Of a DNA stretch of 64,000 nt, positions 25,335 through 37,590 are shown piece by piece; the first letter of the stretch is position 1, and the number at the start of each line of letters is the position of its first letter. A model generated the notes under the pieces. That model worked only from the letters and a program-made list of their open reading frames with translations, made no database searches and was not told where the DNA came from. The stretch is from Luscinia megarhynchos (lineage: Eukaryota > Chordata > Aves > Passeriformes > Turdidae). The position numbers and the translations under genes are program-made. The stretch spans positions 5,015,820 through 5,079,819 of the forward strand of contig CM067569.1 of NCBI GenBank assembly GCA_034336665.1, written 5' to 3'.

Positions 25335-27591
25335 GTAAGTCATTGTGTGAAACAGAGTTTTGGCAGCCCAGCTTGACTGCATAATGGTTTTACACTCTGG
25401 AGACATTCCCAACACTTCAGCAGTGCAAACACTGTATGCACACACAGGCTCATATCAATGCAACTATTGTGCACTTCCAGCACACACTTCGTTAAAAAAA
25501 GTGCATTTTTTTCATAAATTCTCCTTTATCAACTTCCTTCGTGTGTATGAAACCCCCATGTGAATTCTTGCACATGTAGAAAAGTTAATATGAATTCTGT
25601 CATTGTTCCTGTTGCTGTAGCATCTTTTCTAGAAATACTCTGCTTTGGGAAGGGGTTTGGATATTCTTAAGAGCAGGACAGTGTAAAAGTTAAAATAATT
25701 ATATGGTGGCCATGTTGAGGAAAAGTTAATGGAAAGTAATGGAAGTGATTTTAAATAAATAAATCATTAATTAGAAAGGTACATTTTAAGATAAATACTT
25801 AAATACAATGATGAGTTTATTTTTAATAGGCAGTGTTTGAATACAGTGTTATTTATTACATACATATATCTCTATAGAAACAATGTTTTATTTTCATAAT
25901 TGGGCTAAAAATAGCTTTTGTGATTTCTTTATGAGGAGAAACAGCATGAGGCAACACACAAAATTTTGAGTGTTATGTGTCACTGGTAATAATTCTGTTC
26001 ATTCATCAAAATGTATAACTTATTATCATTCACACTACTCCTAATCATGCTGATTATATGTGCTAATTATTAAACACTGGTCTTTCACATAATTTGAAAT
26101 TTGACCTTGAATTAGGGTGATTTTTTTGGATCAGAATGTATTTTATCAATTAGAGCAATTTTATTTGAAGACCAAAAAACTGTGCACTTTATTTTCCTTG
26201 GAACTGTATTTGAGTTGAATCCCTTGAGGTGGTGGTGTCAAGGTCAAGGGCTGAGGGCAATCCCAAGAACATTCCAGTGTAGAAAGCCCCATCCCATTTT
26301 ACCTTGGTTTGGGCCCTGTAATTGCAGACCCCTGCAGCAGCTGGGACGTGTCTCTTGGAACACTGAGAGGCAGAATTGGATTTTTTCTGCTCAGATCTCT
26401 GCCACCTTCCATCCAATGCATTGTGCAGGGGTGACATAAAACTTGTGGAGTACAGAGGGAATTTTTATTCTGATCCTCAGTCAACCACTAGATGTGACTC
26501 ATAATTGACCCTAGAAGTAATAACTTTTTTTCCCCAAAAGCTGTAAAAATAAGAATTTCATTCATATCCCCCCTAATTAGGTGCTATAAAAATTAGCTGA
26601 GAGCAGGGCTCTCCTTCTGCATACAAGCCATGCATTTTGGGGCTGGGATCTGAATTGCAGCTTGTCTCAGGTCTTCCTTCCAGGGGAGCTTGTGTTTTGC
26701 TTTCCTACAAGCCAGCCAGTGGCCCTGAGCCAGGCCCTCCTTGCTGGGGCTGAATGAGCCTTTCAGCCCTGCTGGCAGCCCCTCAGCCACACGTGGGCAG
26801 CAGGGCAGCCCACCCTGAATGCCCCAGGGCCCAGGCCAGCTCTGTGCCCCAGCTTCACCGTTCCTCCAGCATTTCCTGGGCAGTTATGTGGCTGTAAGAC
26901 CTGGCCACGACTTTTTTCCCCTCTTTTGACCAAGGCTGTTTTTTCTGTTGTCTCACTATTTTTCTTTTTTTGGTACCAACTCCAGGATCTCTTGCTGTAG
27001 CAACTTCAGATTCCCTGGGCACAAAATCCTTTAAACCCCATCCCATCCATTCCTGCTATTCTGAGCCCAAATTTGTGATAATAGATCTGGAATACATCTG
27101 GTCCCTCTTCCAAGCTGAACCTTCTTAGGTAGCTGCACAATTCATGCCAAGCAGCATCTCTTCAATGAAAAGTTGGATGTTTAAAAATAGGTTCTCATTA
27201 CTGTACCCTTTGCTGGTTCCACTCCTCTCCATGTCTGGGTAACAGACCCACTGTGTTAAACTTCTACATGCTCCACATATTCATGGCCATGTTGGTTATT
27301 TCTTTTCAGAGACTTTTTGCAGACTGTTTCTGGGTAAGGCTTTAGTCTGCTGCAGAGGGAAAGCACCCTGATTTGGAAATGCATAAATAATTTAATGTGG
27401 TCGTGGGAAGAAAAAGAGTTTAGCCAAGTATGGCTTTAATCATGTTAACTAAATGTCCGTGAGAACAATCTGGAGGTGTAAAAAAATAAATTATTTTTGT
27501 GTTGATTAAACTAGTTTTGATTAAATTTTTCTGTGTCAGCAGTACACCTATAGTGGATGTTTGCTGATGACAGCTCAGGACCTGTCAGAGT
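25335..27591. other. Unannotated unique sequence
   Basis: AT-rich to about 26.1 kb, then GC-richer at 26.6-26.9 kb. Several 60-85 codon frames on both strands show no family resemblance. No repeat is recognised. Confidence 0.55.
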
Positions 27592-27650
27592 CTTGATGAC
27601 CCCAAAGGTCTTTTCCAACCTAGTTCATTCTGTGATTTTCTGTGGTTCTG
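27592..27650 (+). mobile_element. CR1 LINE 3'-end fragment
   Basis: CTTGATGACCCCAAAGGTCT, then TTTTCCAACC, then TTCATTCTGTGATTTTCTGT matches the last ~60 bp of the CR1 consensus on the + strand, ending in the degenerate tail repeat. Faint similarity may extend upstream to about 27555. Confidence 0.9.
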
Positions 27651-29762
27651 AGTCCTGAACCCAGAAAATATTTCCAGGACTTGGAGCTCTGGAGAAAAGA
27701 AGAGAATTTGAAGATGGATGCAAGGATAAGAGATCTCAGTGCAATTGTATCTCTGCTCCTGTCAGGTTAAATATACATGAATTTAATTTAGGATTTAGTG
27801 TGCACCTCAGCTGTGCCCCTCATCAGTGAGGATGTTAGCCAGGACCTGCCTTTTCTCTCTATCCCAAACAGCACCTCGTTTTCCCAATAAATAATCATAT
27901 TTTGTGTATCAAGGCAAATTATGCTATTGTTTTAAACATAATCAATGGCATAATGGGACTTCTAATTCCCATTTCTTAACTTCTTTATTTTGGGTGGTTC
28001 TTGAACACGTAAAGGTGGCTGCTTGTGTGACACACCCAGCCAGCCACTGCTTTAACAGCTGGTTGGCTTTCATTTGTGTACTTAAATTCTTTCATACTAG
28101 AAAGTTTCCTGTTAATGAGAGACAACTGAAAACCTGTAAGAAACAGCTCAAATGTCTACCCAGAGTTTAACCAAAAACACTCTTGCCTCAGCCTTGGTTT
28201 TCATGGCTATTAATTTAATTTATTATACAGTAATGAACCATGCAGGATCCAAACTGACCCAGGATTTACTTTAATGGATCATTAACTTGTCAGGTTCCCC
28301 CTTCTTCTTTTGCCCTGCTGGTATTTTCTTGTCTTGCCAGAATTCTCATTATCCCAGCTATTAATCCATTTATTAAGTTTGGACAAGGATGTATTTCATT
28401 AGCGAACACTTAAAAATTAATGATCACACACAAATTAAAAGTCTGCTGGAAAAGGATGGAGTACAAATAGGGTCTTCAGGATGTGGGTTTTATTTACACT
28501 CCAAATGAATGGCACACTGACAGTGGTTAAAATTGGTGTCAAAATTATGGGATCATTAAGATCGTCAGGACCAGCCATTAACCCCACAGTGCCAGGTCTG
28601 GGTATTCACAGATTTTCTCCTGACTTGCAGATTTACAGAATTTGCTTTTATAGACAATTATTAAAAGCTTGTCTTTTCCATAATGCTACTTTAGAAATAA
28701 TATTGTAGACCAACCTCAAAATTAACTTCCATAAAAATGTCAGCCGTGCTGTTTCATTTTTGTGGGGTTCTAAGGAAGAGTTTCAAACTCCTGGAATAAA
28801 ACACTGAAGCCAGTGTAGCTACTGACAACCTCCCAGTTTGTCCCTGGTTTTCTTAGAAAGTATGATCAAATATTTAGGACCTAATTTTCCTGGAAAGTAT
28901 GACCAAAAGTTTAGGACTTATTACTGCTGAGTGTTTGGAAAATATATGTAAGAGTAATCACCCTGGTACTGTCTGCTCAGACACCAACCCACAGTGTGTG
29001 TGCAAAACAGGGGAAAATCCCTACACCACTCTGGGAGGGAAACAACTTGTGGTTTTATCAATTCATCTATTTCTAATCTGTAAATATTTAATATATATTT
29101 TCCCTTTCTGTGAACGTTTCCCAGAAGACAGTGCTGGGAGAACACACACACTCATTATTCATGGCTGGGCTATTCCTTGTGTGTCCTGTGAAACAAGTGA
29201 TGTCCCAGCAGAGCCACCTGAGAGTCACTAATTCTGTGTCAGCCACTTTTCAGGAGGAGAAGGCAGAATACTGTTTTTTCTTTTTCTGTTTTGATCCATT
29301 CATAGTTAAGGTTTTGGGGTTTTCCACATATGTTAGCATTCACTGCAATTTACATCACAAATTAGCACTCCTGTTCACACAGCCCTGTACATGTTGGAAA
29401 TATCTAACAGGAGTAAATGATGTATTGGGCTATTCTGCTTTGGTGACAGATGTCACAGTGTCTGTGTTACACTGCTAATGAATGTGAAGTGAAATTATTG
29501 AAAGGAGCAGTGCAGACCTGGATGCTTTCAGGTTTGTGGAGCTGGAGTACTGAACACTGTGGAAATGCCAGTATCTACATGTTGGTGTGCACATTGCAGG
29601 CTAAGAAATTTGTTTGGTCTCACTTGCTAATTCCATTGATTTTGGAATTTAATACCTAATGTAGTTTGCTGCTAGTGTGAGCTCTTCTTGAGCAGGAGGA
29701 CTTGTGGCTGCTGAGATCAGTAGATTCGCACTATTCTGGGGTTCATCATCACCCAGACAGGG
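27651..29762. other. Unannotated AT-rich unique sequence
   Basis: Single-copy DNA with many TTAAT/ATTAA motifs, possibly including conserved non-coding sequence that cannot be judged from one genome. Frames of 110-122 codons at 28899-29478 have no recognised domain. Confidence 0.5.
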
Positions 29763-29800
29763 AACCAACCCTATTCTATTTTTTAGAATAGGTTGGGTTG
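29763..29800. repeat. Hairpin 40 bp upstream of the minisatellite
   Basis: CCTATTCTA and TAGAATAGG are perfect 9-bp reverse complements around a short T-rich loop. Flanking AACC/GGTT pairs extend the stem to about 15 bp with small bulges. It ends about 40 bp before the first minisatellite unit. Confidence 0.8.
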
Positions 29801-29838
29801 CTTGGAAATGAATTTACAGTGTGATGTGGCCAAGACAA

Positions 29839-30495
29839 TCCTGTAACACAGGTACAGCAACACCTGTAACACAGGTACAACAACAACTGTAACAGGTACA
29901 GCAATCCTGTAACACAGGTACAGCCACACCTGTAACACAGGTAGAGCAATCCTGTAACAGGTACAGCAATCCTGTAACAGAGGTACAGCCACACCTGTAA
30001 CACAGGTACAGCAACACCTGTAACAGGTACAGCAACATCTGTAACACAGGTACAGCCACTCCTGTAACACAGGTACAGCAATCCTGTAACACAGGTACAG
30101 CAACACCTGTAGCACAGGTACAACAATCCTGTAACACAGGCACAGCAATCCTGTAACAGCTACAGCAACACCTGTAACACAGGCACAGCAATCCTGTAAC
30201 ACAGGTACAGCAACACCTGTAACACAGGTACAGCAACACCTGTAACACATGTACAGCCACACCTGTAACACAGGTACAGCCACACCTGTAACACAAGTAC
30301 AGCCACACCTGTAACACAGGTACAGCCACACCTGTAACACAGGTACAGCAATCCTGTAACAGGTACAGCAACACCTGTAACACAAGTACAGCCACACCTG
30401 TAACACAGGTACAACAATGCTGTAGCACAGGCACAGCAATACTTGTAACAGGTACAGGAACTCCTGTAACACAGGTACAGCCACACCTGTAACCC
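29839..30495. repeat. Minisatellite of about 30 copies, 20-24 bp units
   Basis: The unit is close to CCTGTAACACAGGTACAGC plus a variable CAACA, CCACA or AAT linker. I count about 30 CTGTA(A/G)C anchors over 656 bp, averaging 22 bp. Variants include loss of an AC dinucleotide (CTGTAACAGGTAC), CACAAGTAC and GGCACAGC. Because unit length varies, every minus-strand frame reads repeated CYRCCCTCVTGVAVPVLQ-like peptide for up to 241 codons. These are not credible genes. Confidence 0.97.
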
Positions 30496-32520
30496 ATCAG
30501 AAAGCAGGACTGAGCACGAAGCTCTGTTAGAGCAGCCACAGCAAGAGGAGGATCTGTGAAACTCGCAGTTTAGCTCCCTTTGAGCAGAATGGCTTCAATC
30601 CAGCAGATGTTCCCCACCTTCCTGAAATAAAAATAAAAAATGTCTGGAAAGTGTGTCTTGATGCAGGATATTCTCCTGCACCTTCTGAATCCTTCACACC
30701 CACAGTGGCACTTTTACCTCGTGTGGAAATTCAGTCAATCACTGGGTTTTATATTTCTAACAGGGCATATCACTCTTAATAACCTCTGAAGCTGCTGCCT
30801 CTGGTAGCTTCCCTGGCACTGCTTTTTTTACAAATGTCCCTAATAAATTTCATGGATGAGCTTCACTCTGTTCTCATATTATCTACATCTCTGAGTTATC
30901 CCTCTAATGAACATGAAACTACTTCAGCCAGTCCACGACCTAAAAATGACCTGCAGTCATCTCACCAGCATTTGTGCTGAACCACATCACAAGTTATCCT
31001 CCCTTTCCAAGAACTTCTAGACCAGTGGGAATAAGAAAAGCTTTTTTTTCCCCCATAATCCCTCACACACAGGCTGGAGGCAAGAAGTCTCAAAAGGGTC
31101 CAAGGTTTCAGTGCTTTCATCTTGGGGCTACAACAGAACTGCTCAAGAGCTACATCTCTGTCTCACTCCTTTTAATCATTGTAGGGATTTAATGTGAGTT
31201 CCTGGCATGATTTCAAAGCATGTTCTCCAAGTTAATAAAATTATAATATTAAAAGGCAAATAATAAAAATAATAAAGTGTTCTCAGGGTTACAGCTCCAT
31301 CGTGCAGATTGGTGGACCTTTTGCCAGGTCGCCTTTGTTACATTTAATAGCAACCATAAATCTCAAAACCTCATGCAAACTGTAGAAAATTAAGGGCTAT
31401 AAGACTGGGAGATTTATTTACTCTTTAAAATTTTCTTTGAAGGGATTTACTCCTTCTTCAGATAAAGAGGAAAAAAACAAAGAAGAAGAATGTTATGACA
31501 TGTTTACCAAAGTTAGGAGGCCTGAGTTTGGGATTCAAACGTGGTAGTCTGGAAAAAATAAAAGGGTTATTTTTCTTATTTGTGGACAAGATGGGGGACA
31601 CCATGGATGTGGTGGAGAACAGCAACTCATTAATGTCTACAGTGTTAATGCAGGTGATTTCTTGGAAAATAAACCTCTGCTCACTGGTAAAGTCTTCTGG
31701 AGATGCCTGAATAGGTGAGAAAGTGCTTTTCTTCAGTCCTTGATCTTTTCTGCTGGATTTGAGACTCCCACCTGAGCCTTGGAGCTCCTGGAAGGGTGAA
31801 GGACACTTGGAACTGTGGAGAGAACACTCTCCCTGAAAGGATTCTTCTGCACAAGAAAACAGCTAAAAATCTTTAAACTATCTCAAAACCCCAAGAGAAT
31901 TATGAGACTCTTGGACAACTGCATTTTGTTCTCTTTGATGGGTTTAGCTCCTCATTTCTAAATTCTTTGTTCTCACTCTCCTCAGGTTCAAAAGTTCTTG
32001 ATGTCTGTGTGAGCACCTCAGGATGCTAATTTTTGCTTTTTGTCTAGTAATTACCTTGATTCTACCAAGCTTTAAGACCCTTTAACTAGCAAACCTTTTA
32101 TTGAACAGCAGGCAAAAAACTCCAAAACACAATAAAACTCTAATTTGAGAGTCAAATTATCAAAATGTTTCTGTAGAAGTGGGAACTATTGCAATAGTTT
32201 AAATTAAAACAATCTTTTTTCATCTTTCTCCATATAATCATCTGCACTACTGCTGGGTTGGAAATTTTTCTTGGCATGTTTGGACTGTGGAAACAGACTT
32301 GTTTTTATTTATTTACTGGATAAAATACTCTCAAGGGTCATCTGTCACCGTGAATATAATTTGCAGCAGTCTGATTAATTGTTCACTACAAGTTTATCTA
32401 TTATTATTGCTTTATCAGTGGTGAAATATGTTGGGAATATAAAAAGCTAAAATACTACAGTCTGAAAACTGTTGCCTTGGAGGTAAATCTGTCTTGTGAT
32501 GTTTTAGTTTTTAGGTGCTA
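30496..32520. other. Unannotated unique sequence
   Basis: No gene recognised. An A/T-rich patch with AATAA units lies at 31235-31280. Confidence 0.55.
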
Positions 32521-32577
32521 AAAAATAATAATAATGATGATGATGATGATGAGAATAATGATAAAAATAATAATAAT
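32521..32577. repeat. Compound AAT/ATG trinucleotide microsatellite
   Basis: AATAATAATAATG passes into five or six ATG units, then AGAATAATG, then back to AATAATAATAATT. The symmetric AAT-ATG-AAT layout suggests the ATG block arose by point change and expansion within an AAT tract. Confidence 0.9.
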
Positions 32578-34446
32578 TTGAAATTTAAAATATACATACC
32601 AAAGCATCCATTAGTTACCTCAAAAAAAAGTCATGCTGCCCATGTAGACACCCAGAGATGCTTACAAATAAATGAGTTTCTCCAATTTACCTAAGTTAAA
32701 TAAGATTTTTTTCCTAATAGCTTGAACATCTGCTATTATTGCCTAAGATGGAGATTAATATTCCATTAATTTGATTTCTCTTTCTCTTTCTATTTAATCT
32801 GTGTAAAATAATTTATAAACCATTATGCCTTGTGTTACATTTTTCTTCATAGATCAATCCAAGTGGTTAGAATGGAGGTAAAGTTCTTTTCAACAGATTA
32901 TTGTGAATATCTGCTTTCCCTGAGGTGCTCCTGGTCCCAGCTGAGGTGAGAGGAACACTGATTTATGTTTCTAGAAAAGACTCTGGGAAAACAAAGCTCT
33001 CTAACATGATGTGGAGGGAGGTTTGCCTCTCACCAGTGGGGTTCTTCTAAAGGCTACTTTGTCAGTGGTTTGCATATATAAAAGCAAAATTAAGATTGCT
33101 GTTTCTTTTGACTTCAAAGGGAGCCTTTGCAAGCTCTGCTTCTGTTTGTAAAATGAAATGTCTAAAAGGCAAATTATTTGGAGGGTAGAAAGCTCCTCTC
33201 CAGCCACAGCACTGCAGAATTTCCACCAGCAATAATTAAATATTAATCCCATAAAATGTGTGATTTCTCAGGCACTGAGGTACAAAGGGATCTGAACTGA
33301 TCACAGGTCCCAGCAGCTTCAATGAGAAAAATAATTGAAATGTACTTTTAGCATAGTTTCCCTATCATTATAGTAACACACCTTGCTGCTGACCTCTGCA
33401 TGATGGAAATGTGCTTTACTCTAGAAATCTCTGAAGCTGCATGGAGCTCCTGACCTGAGGGCACTGGGCACCCACCCTCCACCAGGTTTGAGGAGAAGCT
33501 TTGCATTTCCCCTTGCCCTGCTGAACATTGAAGGGAAGGCTTCAAGCTCAGCAGCAAGAATGAGATGTCAGGGCTGCCAATCATTTTTAGAGCACCTGGA
33601 TGTCAAAACTCCTTTTAAAAAATTGTAGCTCAATTTTTATTTTTTTTAATTTTTTTTTTTTGTGTGTTGCGCAGAATTCCCAGAACAGCTTTTGTAATAT
33701 CAGCAATTTATTCTGCAGGGGGAAAGAGCTGAACCCTTTTGAGATTTGTGTTTTAACATCCTTCAATAATGACATCTAGAGGGGGAGCTTCAATGTGGGA
33801 ACATTGGTGTGTGTATGAAAAGCCAACAGCTCTTTTCTCACCTGTGTGCCTCACCAGGACTGTTCCTACAAGGAGAAGAATGTGCTTTCAATTATTGCTC
33901 TGATCTCCCTTGTGGCTAAGGGAGTGGACCTGTAGTCTCATAACATCCAATATTTACAGAAACCATCCTGTAAATCAAAGCCATTTATTCAGTCCTGTGC
34001 TGCACCTTGTTACATTTGCAATAGTTCATTTCTTCCTTCTATATATTTTCATTTAGTGCCATGCTCCTCTGGGGGAGCCTGAACCTGAAGAGAAGTCCAG
34101 GGGTATGGAAAGGATCTGCCCTTTTCCAGCTGACTAATGTGGGCCATAAAACACTTTAAAATACAAAGGAGACTTAACATCTGCTCAAGTTTACTCATCA
34201 TAAACACACCTGAATGAAAAGTACTTCTTGTTCTGTGGAGCAGAGCCAGATGAAGGACAGAGTGAGGCAGACACTTTGTGTTGTTATATGTAAGTGCTCT
34301 CTCCTTGCATTTCCATGGCTAAATTAGAGGTAATTCAGTAGTAAAATATACAGGTAGCCCCAGGACACATGGTATATTCTTTAATTCTGAAAACTTTCTG
34401 TGATTAAAAATGAAACCTAATTACAAACTCCCCATTCATCCTCTGA
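32578..34446. other. Unannotated AT-rich unique sequence
   Basis: No gene or transposon recognised. A T-rich tract lies at about 33638-33662. Confidence 0.55.
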
Positions 34447-34505
34447 AATGTCAAAGAATTGATGGTTTGCAATGTCAAAGAATTGATGTTTTTCAATGTC
34501 AATAA
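34447..34505. repeat. 24-bp tandem repeat, 2.5 copies
   Basis: AATGTCAAAGAATTGATG starts at 34447 and 34471, with a truncated AATGTCAATAAAG at 34495. The copies are nearly identical, so the repeat is young. Confidence 0.92.
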
Positions 34506-35139
34506 AGTAACAAAGTCAGTCCTGGAACAGTGATGCAAGATTTGTTTTCTTAACCAAATTTATGCTTCGGCAACTTTCTCCTTGGAAAAGGAAAAATAAA
34601 AAAATCAGTATTAGAGATGCCCATGTCTGACCTGTGAGCCTTGCTGTGTTAGTGGCTCTCATTATGGCTCTCCCGGTGCTCCCAAGAGCACAGCTCTGGG
34701 CGAGGAGGTGCTCACCTTTCCCCAAAGCTGCTCCAGGACAGCTCTGCAGCACCTCCCTCTGTGCTCAGGCAATGCCAGCAGCCTCCAGAGCAGCCTGGTG
34801 CCACAGAAACAGGGCTTTTGGACAGCACATTAATATGGTTATACAGAAACTGATTTAGTGTTTACTTTATTATAATAATTATACATTTTAAGACTCCTCT
34901 TCACTCGATTGTGCATTTTTTGATTGGTGCTTCTATGCTGTTTACTAGCCTTGCATGAACTTTTTAGGTATGATGGTGGTTGTTTAGAACTTCACCATCT
35001 ACTTTATCTTAGGTCTTTTAATTTTGGTATTCTGTTTTTCAGCTCCCTGTCTCTTGATTTAGCACAATTTATGTTTCAGTGGCCTTGAAGGGTTTTTACA
35101 AAAAAACCTAAAAATGGCTCATCTTGTGCACTTGTTATA
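34506..35139. other. Unannotated unique sequence
   Basis: No gene or repeat family recognised. Open frames of 74-78 codons on both strands have no family signature. Confidence 0.5.
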
Positions 35140-35250
35140 AACATTGGTTGAAACTAAGAAATATACAGAAAAACAGCTAAGCATGTGAAGAAACAGTAAA
35201 ATATGCAGAAGAACAACTAGGCAGCAAAATATGGAGAAAAACAGCTAAAT
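35140..35250. repeat. Imperfect A-rich internal repeat
   Basis: The words GAAAAACAGCTAA (twice) and AAATATRSAGAA recur three times in about 100 bp, giving a poorly conserved unit of roughly 30-40 bp. It may be a decayed tandem array or part of an unrecognised dispersed repeat. Confidence 0.45.
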
Positions 35251-37304
35251 ATAATGTGGCTGGTGCATATGATACAGAGCATGGCTTAGACTTGTTCAGA
35301 CATATCACTGTGGCCCAAACTTGTTCAGTATTGCTGCAGGCTGGCAGAGCAGAGCTCTGAGGGGCAGGGAGAGAACAGGCTCAAAGCAGGGGCTGTGCCA
35401 GGAGGGAGCATCCCTTCCTGCAGGGATCTGCAGCCCTGCCAAGCACAGGGATGGGATGCTCTCCACGGGATAGAGGGGATGCTCAGAGCCTGCTGCTGTG
35501 GTGCCCCACCCATCTCTGGCATCCAGGGATTTAATCCTGGTGCTGGGGTGAACAACATCCTTACTTGTCAAAAAAAATCCAGCTTCTGAAAGTGGTAGAA
35601 TTGTTAAATCATTGCGTGCCTCCAGTTGGAGGGGATGTGTGAGGAGCATGGAGTCCCAGTCCCCAACAGAAACAAAAGGAAAAAGAGGAACAAACAAAAG
35701 AGAAAAAGGAAAAGAAAAAAGGCTAGAAAAAGGGAACAGAAAGCCCTTTTCTTAGCTCTCTGAGATGTCCTGCTGGAGTCTGCTGCTGCAATTCCTGATG
35801 TTCAGCCCTGCTGAATGCAATGGGGCTGTTTGCAAACTGATGCACAACTCGAGGGGAATAAAACCCTCCTGGCCGTGTGTAAATACAAACCAGCCTGCAG
35901 ACTGTAAAGGGAAATACAAAAATGCCTTTACTCCTGCTCAGGAGGAAGAAGAGAAATGGAGAAAGAACTGAACAGGTTTGTTTTTTTCCCTGCTCTGGCT
36001 GAAGCAGCCCCTGGAGTTTGCAGTGTGTTACTGGTACCTATTTCCACTAAACCCTGAGTCTGTGCTAAGACCTTTCCTCCCTTCAAAGAGAGATTGCTGC
36101 TGTCACCTGCACATCTTCCTGCTGCTCTGGGGGATCTCTGCTGGCTTTTAAACCCCCAGTGCAGGGAATTCTGCCCCTGGAGCATCATTGCTGCAGTGAC
36201 ACCACCAGCCTGGCTCTCCCTGCTCTGCTCATCTGCTGCCTTTTCTCTGATTATGAACTGCAGGGACAGGAGGCTTTCATCTGTTTTGCAGCCTGGTGTA
36301 ATGCTGAGGAGCTCTGTGACTGAAGATTAGAGCTAGGCAAGTGACACATCTAAAATTCAAACCCCAAATAGTTAATTCCTTTTGCATTTCCAGAAAAATT
36401 AAAAAAAAAAACCAAAAAAAAAACCAAAAAAAAACCAGAGTAAAAAATTTTGCTTGCATGTATTTTAGAAACCTTAAGAAAACAACATTACAGGATGCCA
36501 AGCCAGTTGAACACTATTCTTTAAAAAAGAAAACAGTCCTAAATTAAGAGTGGGATTTTAGCTTCAAATTTGAATTTCTTGGCTTTTGTTGGTTTCTTAT
36601 ATACCCTCATTATTTCAGCAGTGTGTTGTTTTTGGTCTGACTAATATTTAGAAATTGTTCCATCCAACCTTTAGATGTCTACTGTTTGAGAATGATTCAT
36701 TTCTCTTTGACTTCATGAGCAAAATTTGCACAGTGGGACCTTTTCCTGCCTTTGGTGTGTCTCTCCCTGCTCCAGAATTCCCTGTGTACCACCCCAATAA
36801 CCTCTGGGGTTGCCTCACAGCTGTGGAGCAGAGCAGATTTCAAACTGGGAGCTGCAGCTTTGCAGGGATGTGGTTGGGGGATTCATTTTGCCAGGATGAA
36901 CACCAAAGCACCACCAGGGTGCTGGCAGCAATTCTGAACTCAAGTACTGAGCTAGTCCAGTGGGGTTTGAATAAATATTGGACAGAAGAAGTTAAAAAAA
37001 ATTGTGAAAATAAAATTTCAAAATCTCTTTATGAGGCTTTTTAAAAAGAAGATTAAATATTTTGTCAAAGGTGTTCCAGGGTTTGCACAGTGGTAGCTGT
37101 GCAATGGCAGCAGTGGTTTGAGCTCCCAGGCCCACTGGGTAAGCTGCCACCAGGAAAACAGCCATCACTTCCCAGTGTAATTGTCCTGTGCCAACAAGAA
37201 ATATCTAAACACCCTGTTCTTTGGCAGTAAATTGCAGATAATCCTCTAATTTTGGATTATGAATGCCAGGGATCATGTAGTGCTCAGCAGCAGCAGATTT
37301 ACAG
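35251..37304. other. Unannotated sequence with GC-richer and purine-rich patches
   Basis: 35330-35560 is GC-richer, with overlapping frames on both strands. 35670-35740 is purine-rich. 36401-36436 is three blocks of A9-A11 each followed by CC. No gene recognised. Confidence 0.55.
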
Positions 37305-37590
37305 CGTGCCAAGAGGTGCAGTGATATTTAATATCTTCATTAATTGAATGTCTTCAGACAGAGGGGTGGAGAGCAGCCTCAGTGAGCTTGCAGTGACTCC
37401 CAGAGAGGTGCTGCTGACACACCTGAGGGGTGGGATGCCATCCTCAGGGAGAGGTGGGACTTGGGATGTCAGGAGGTTTAACAAGACCAAGAGCTGGTGC
37501 TGTACCTGGGTCAGGGCAAACCCAGAGTCAGTCCAGGCTGGGGGTGAAAAGATGGGGAGCAGATGTGGGGAGAAGGACAGAAATTATCTA
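37305..37590 (+). pseudogene. Decayed CR1 LINE ORF2 (reverse transcriptase C-terminal part)
   Basis: Similarity to avian CR1 ORF2 runs in order on the + strand: ATATTTAATATCTTCATTAA, then a TGGAGAGCAGCCTCAGTGAG segment, GGGATGCCATCC, GGTTTAACAAGACCAAG, CTGTACCTGGGTCAGGGCAA and AGAAGGACAG. In intact CR1 these encode the part after the catalytic YADD-type region: FNIF, LSKFADD, GRDAIQ, FNKAKC and LHLGRGNP-like motifs. Here the ADD-like site is altered, and small indels mean no single frame covers the whole match. The 119-codon frame at 37348-37707 is a remnant of it. The copy lacks both its 5' part and its 3' UTR. Confidence 0.85.

Noticed and set aside
29776..30539. Cys-rich 108-241 codon minus-strand frames
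   Set aside because: They follow the minisatellite in every minus-strand frame; nothing suggests a start, promoter or domain.
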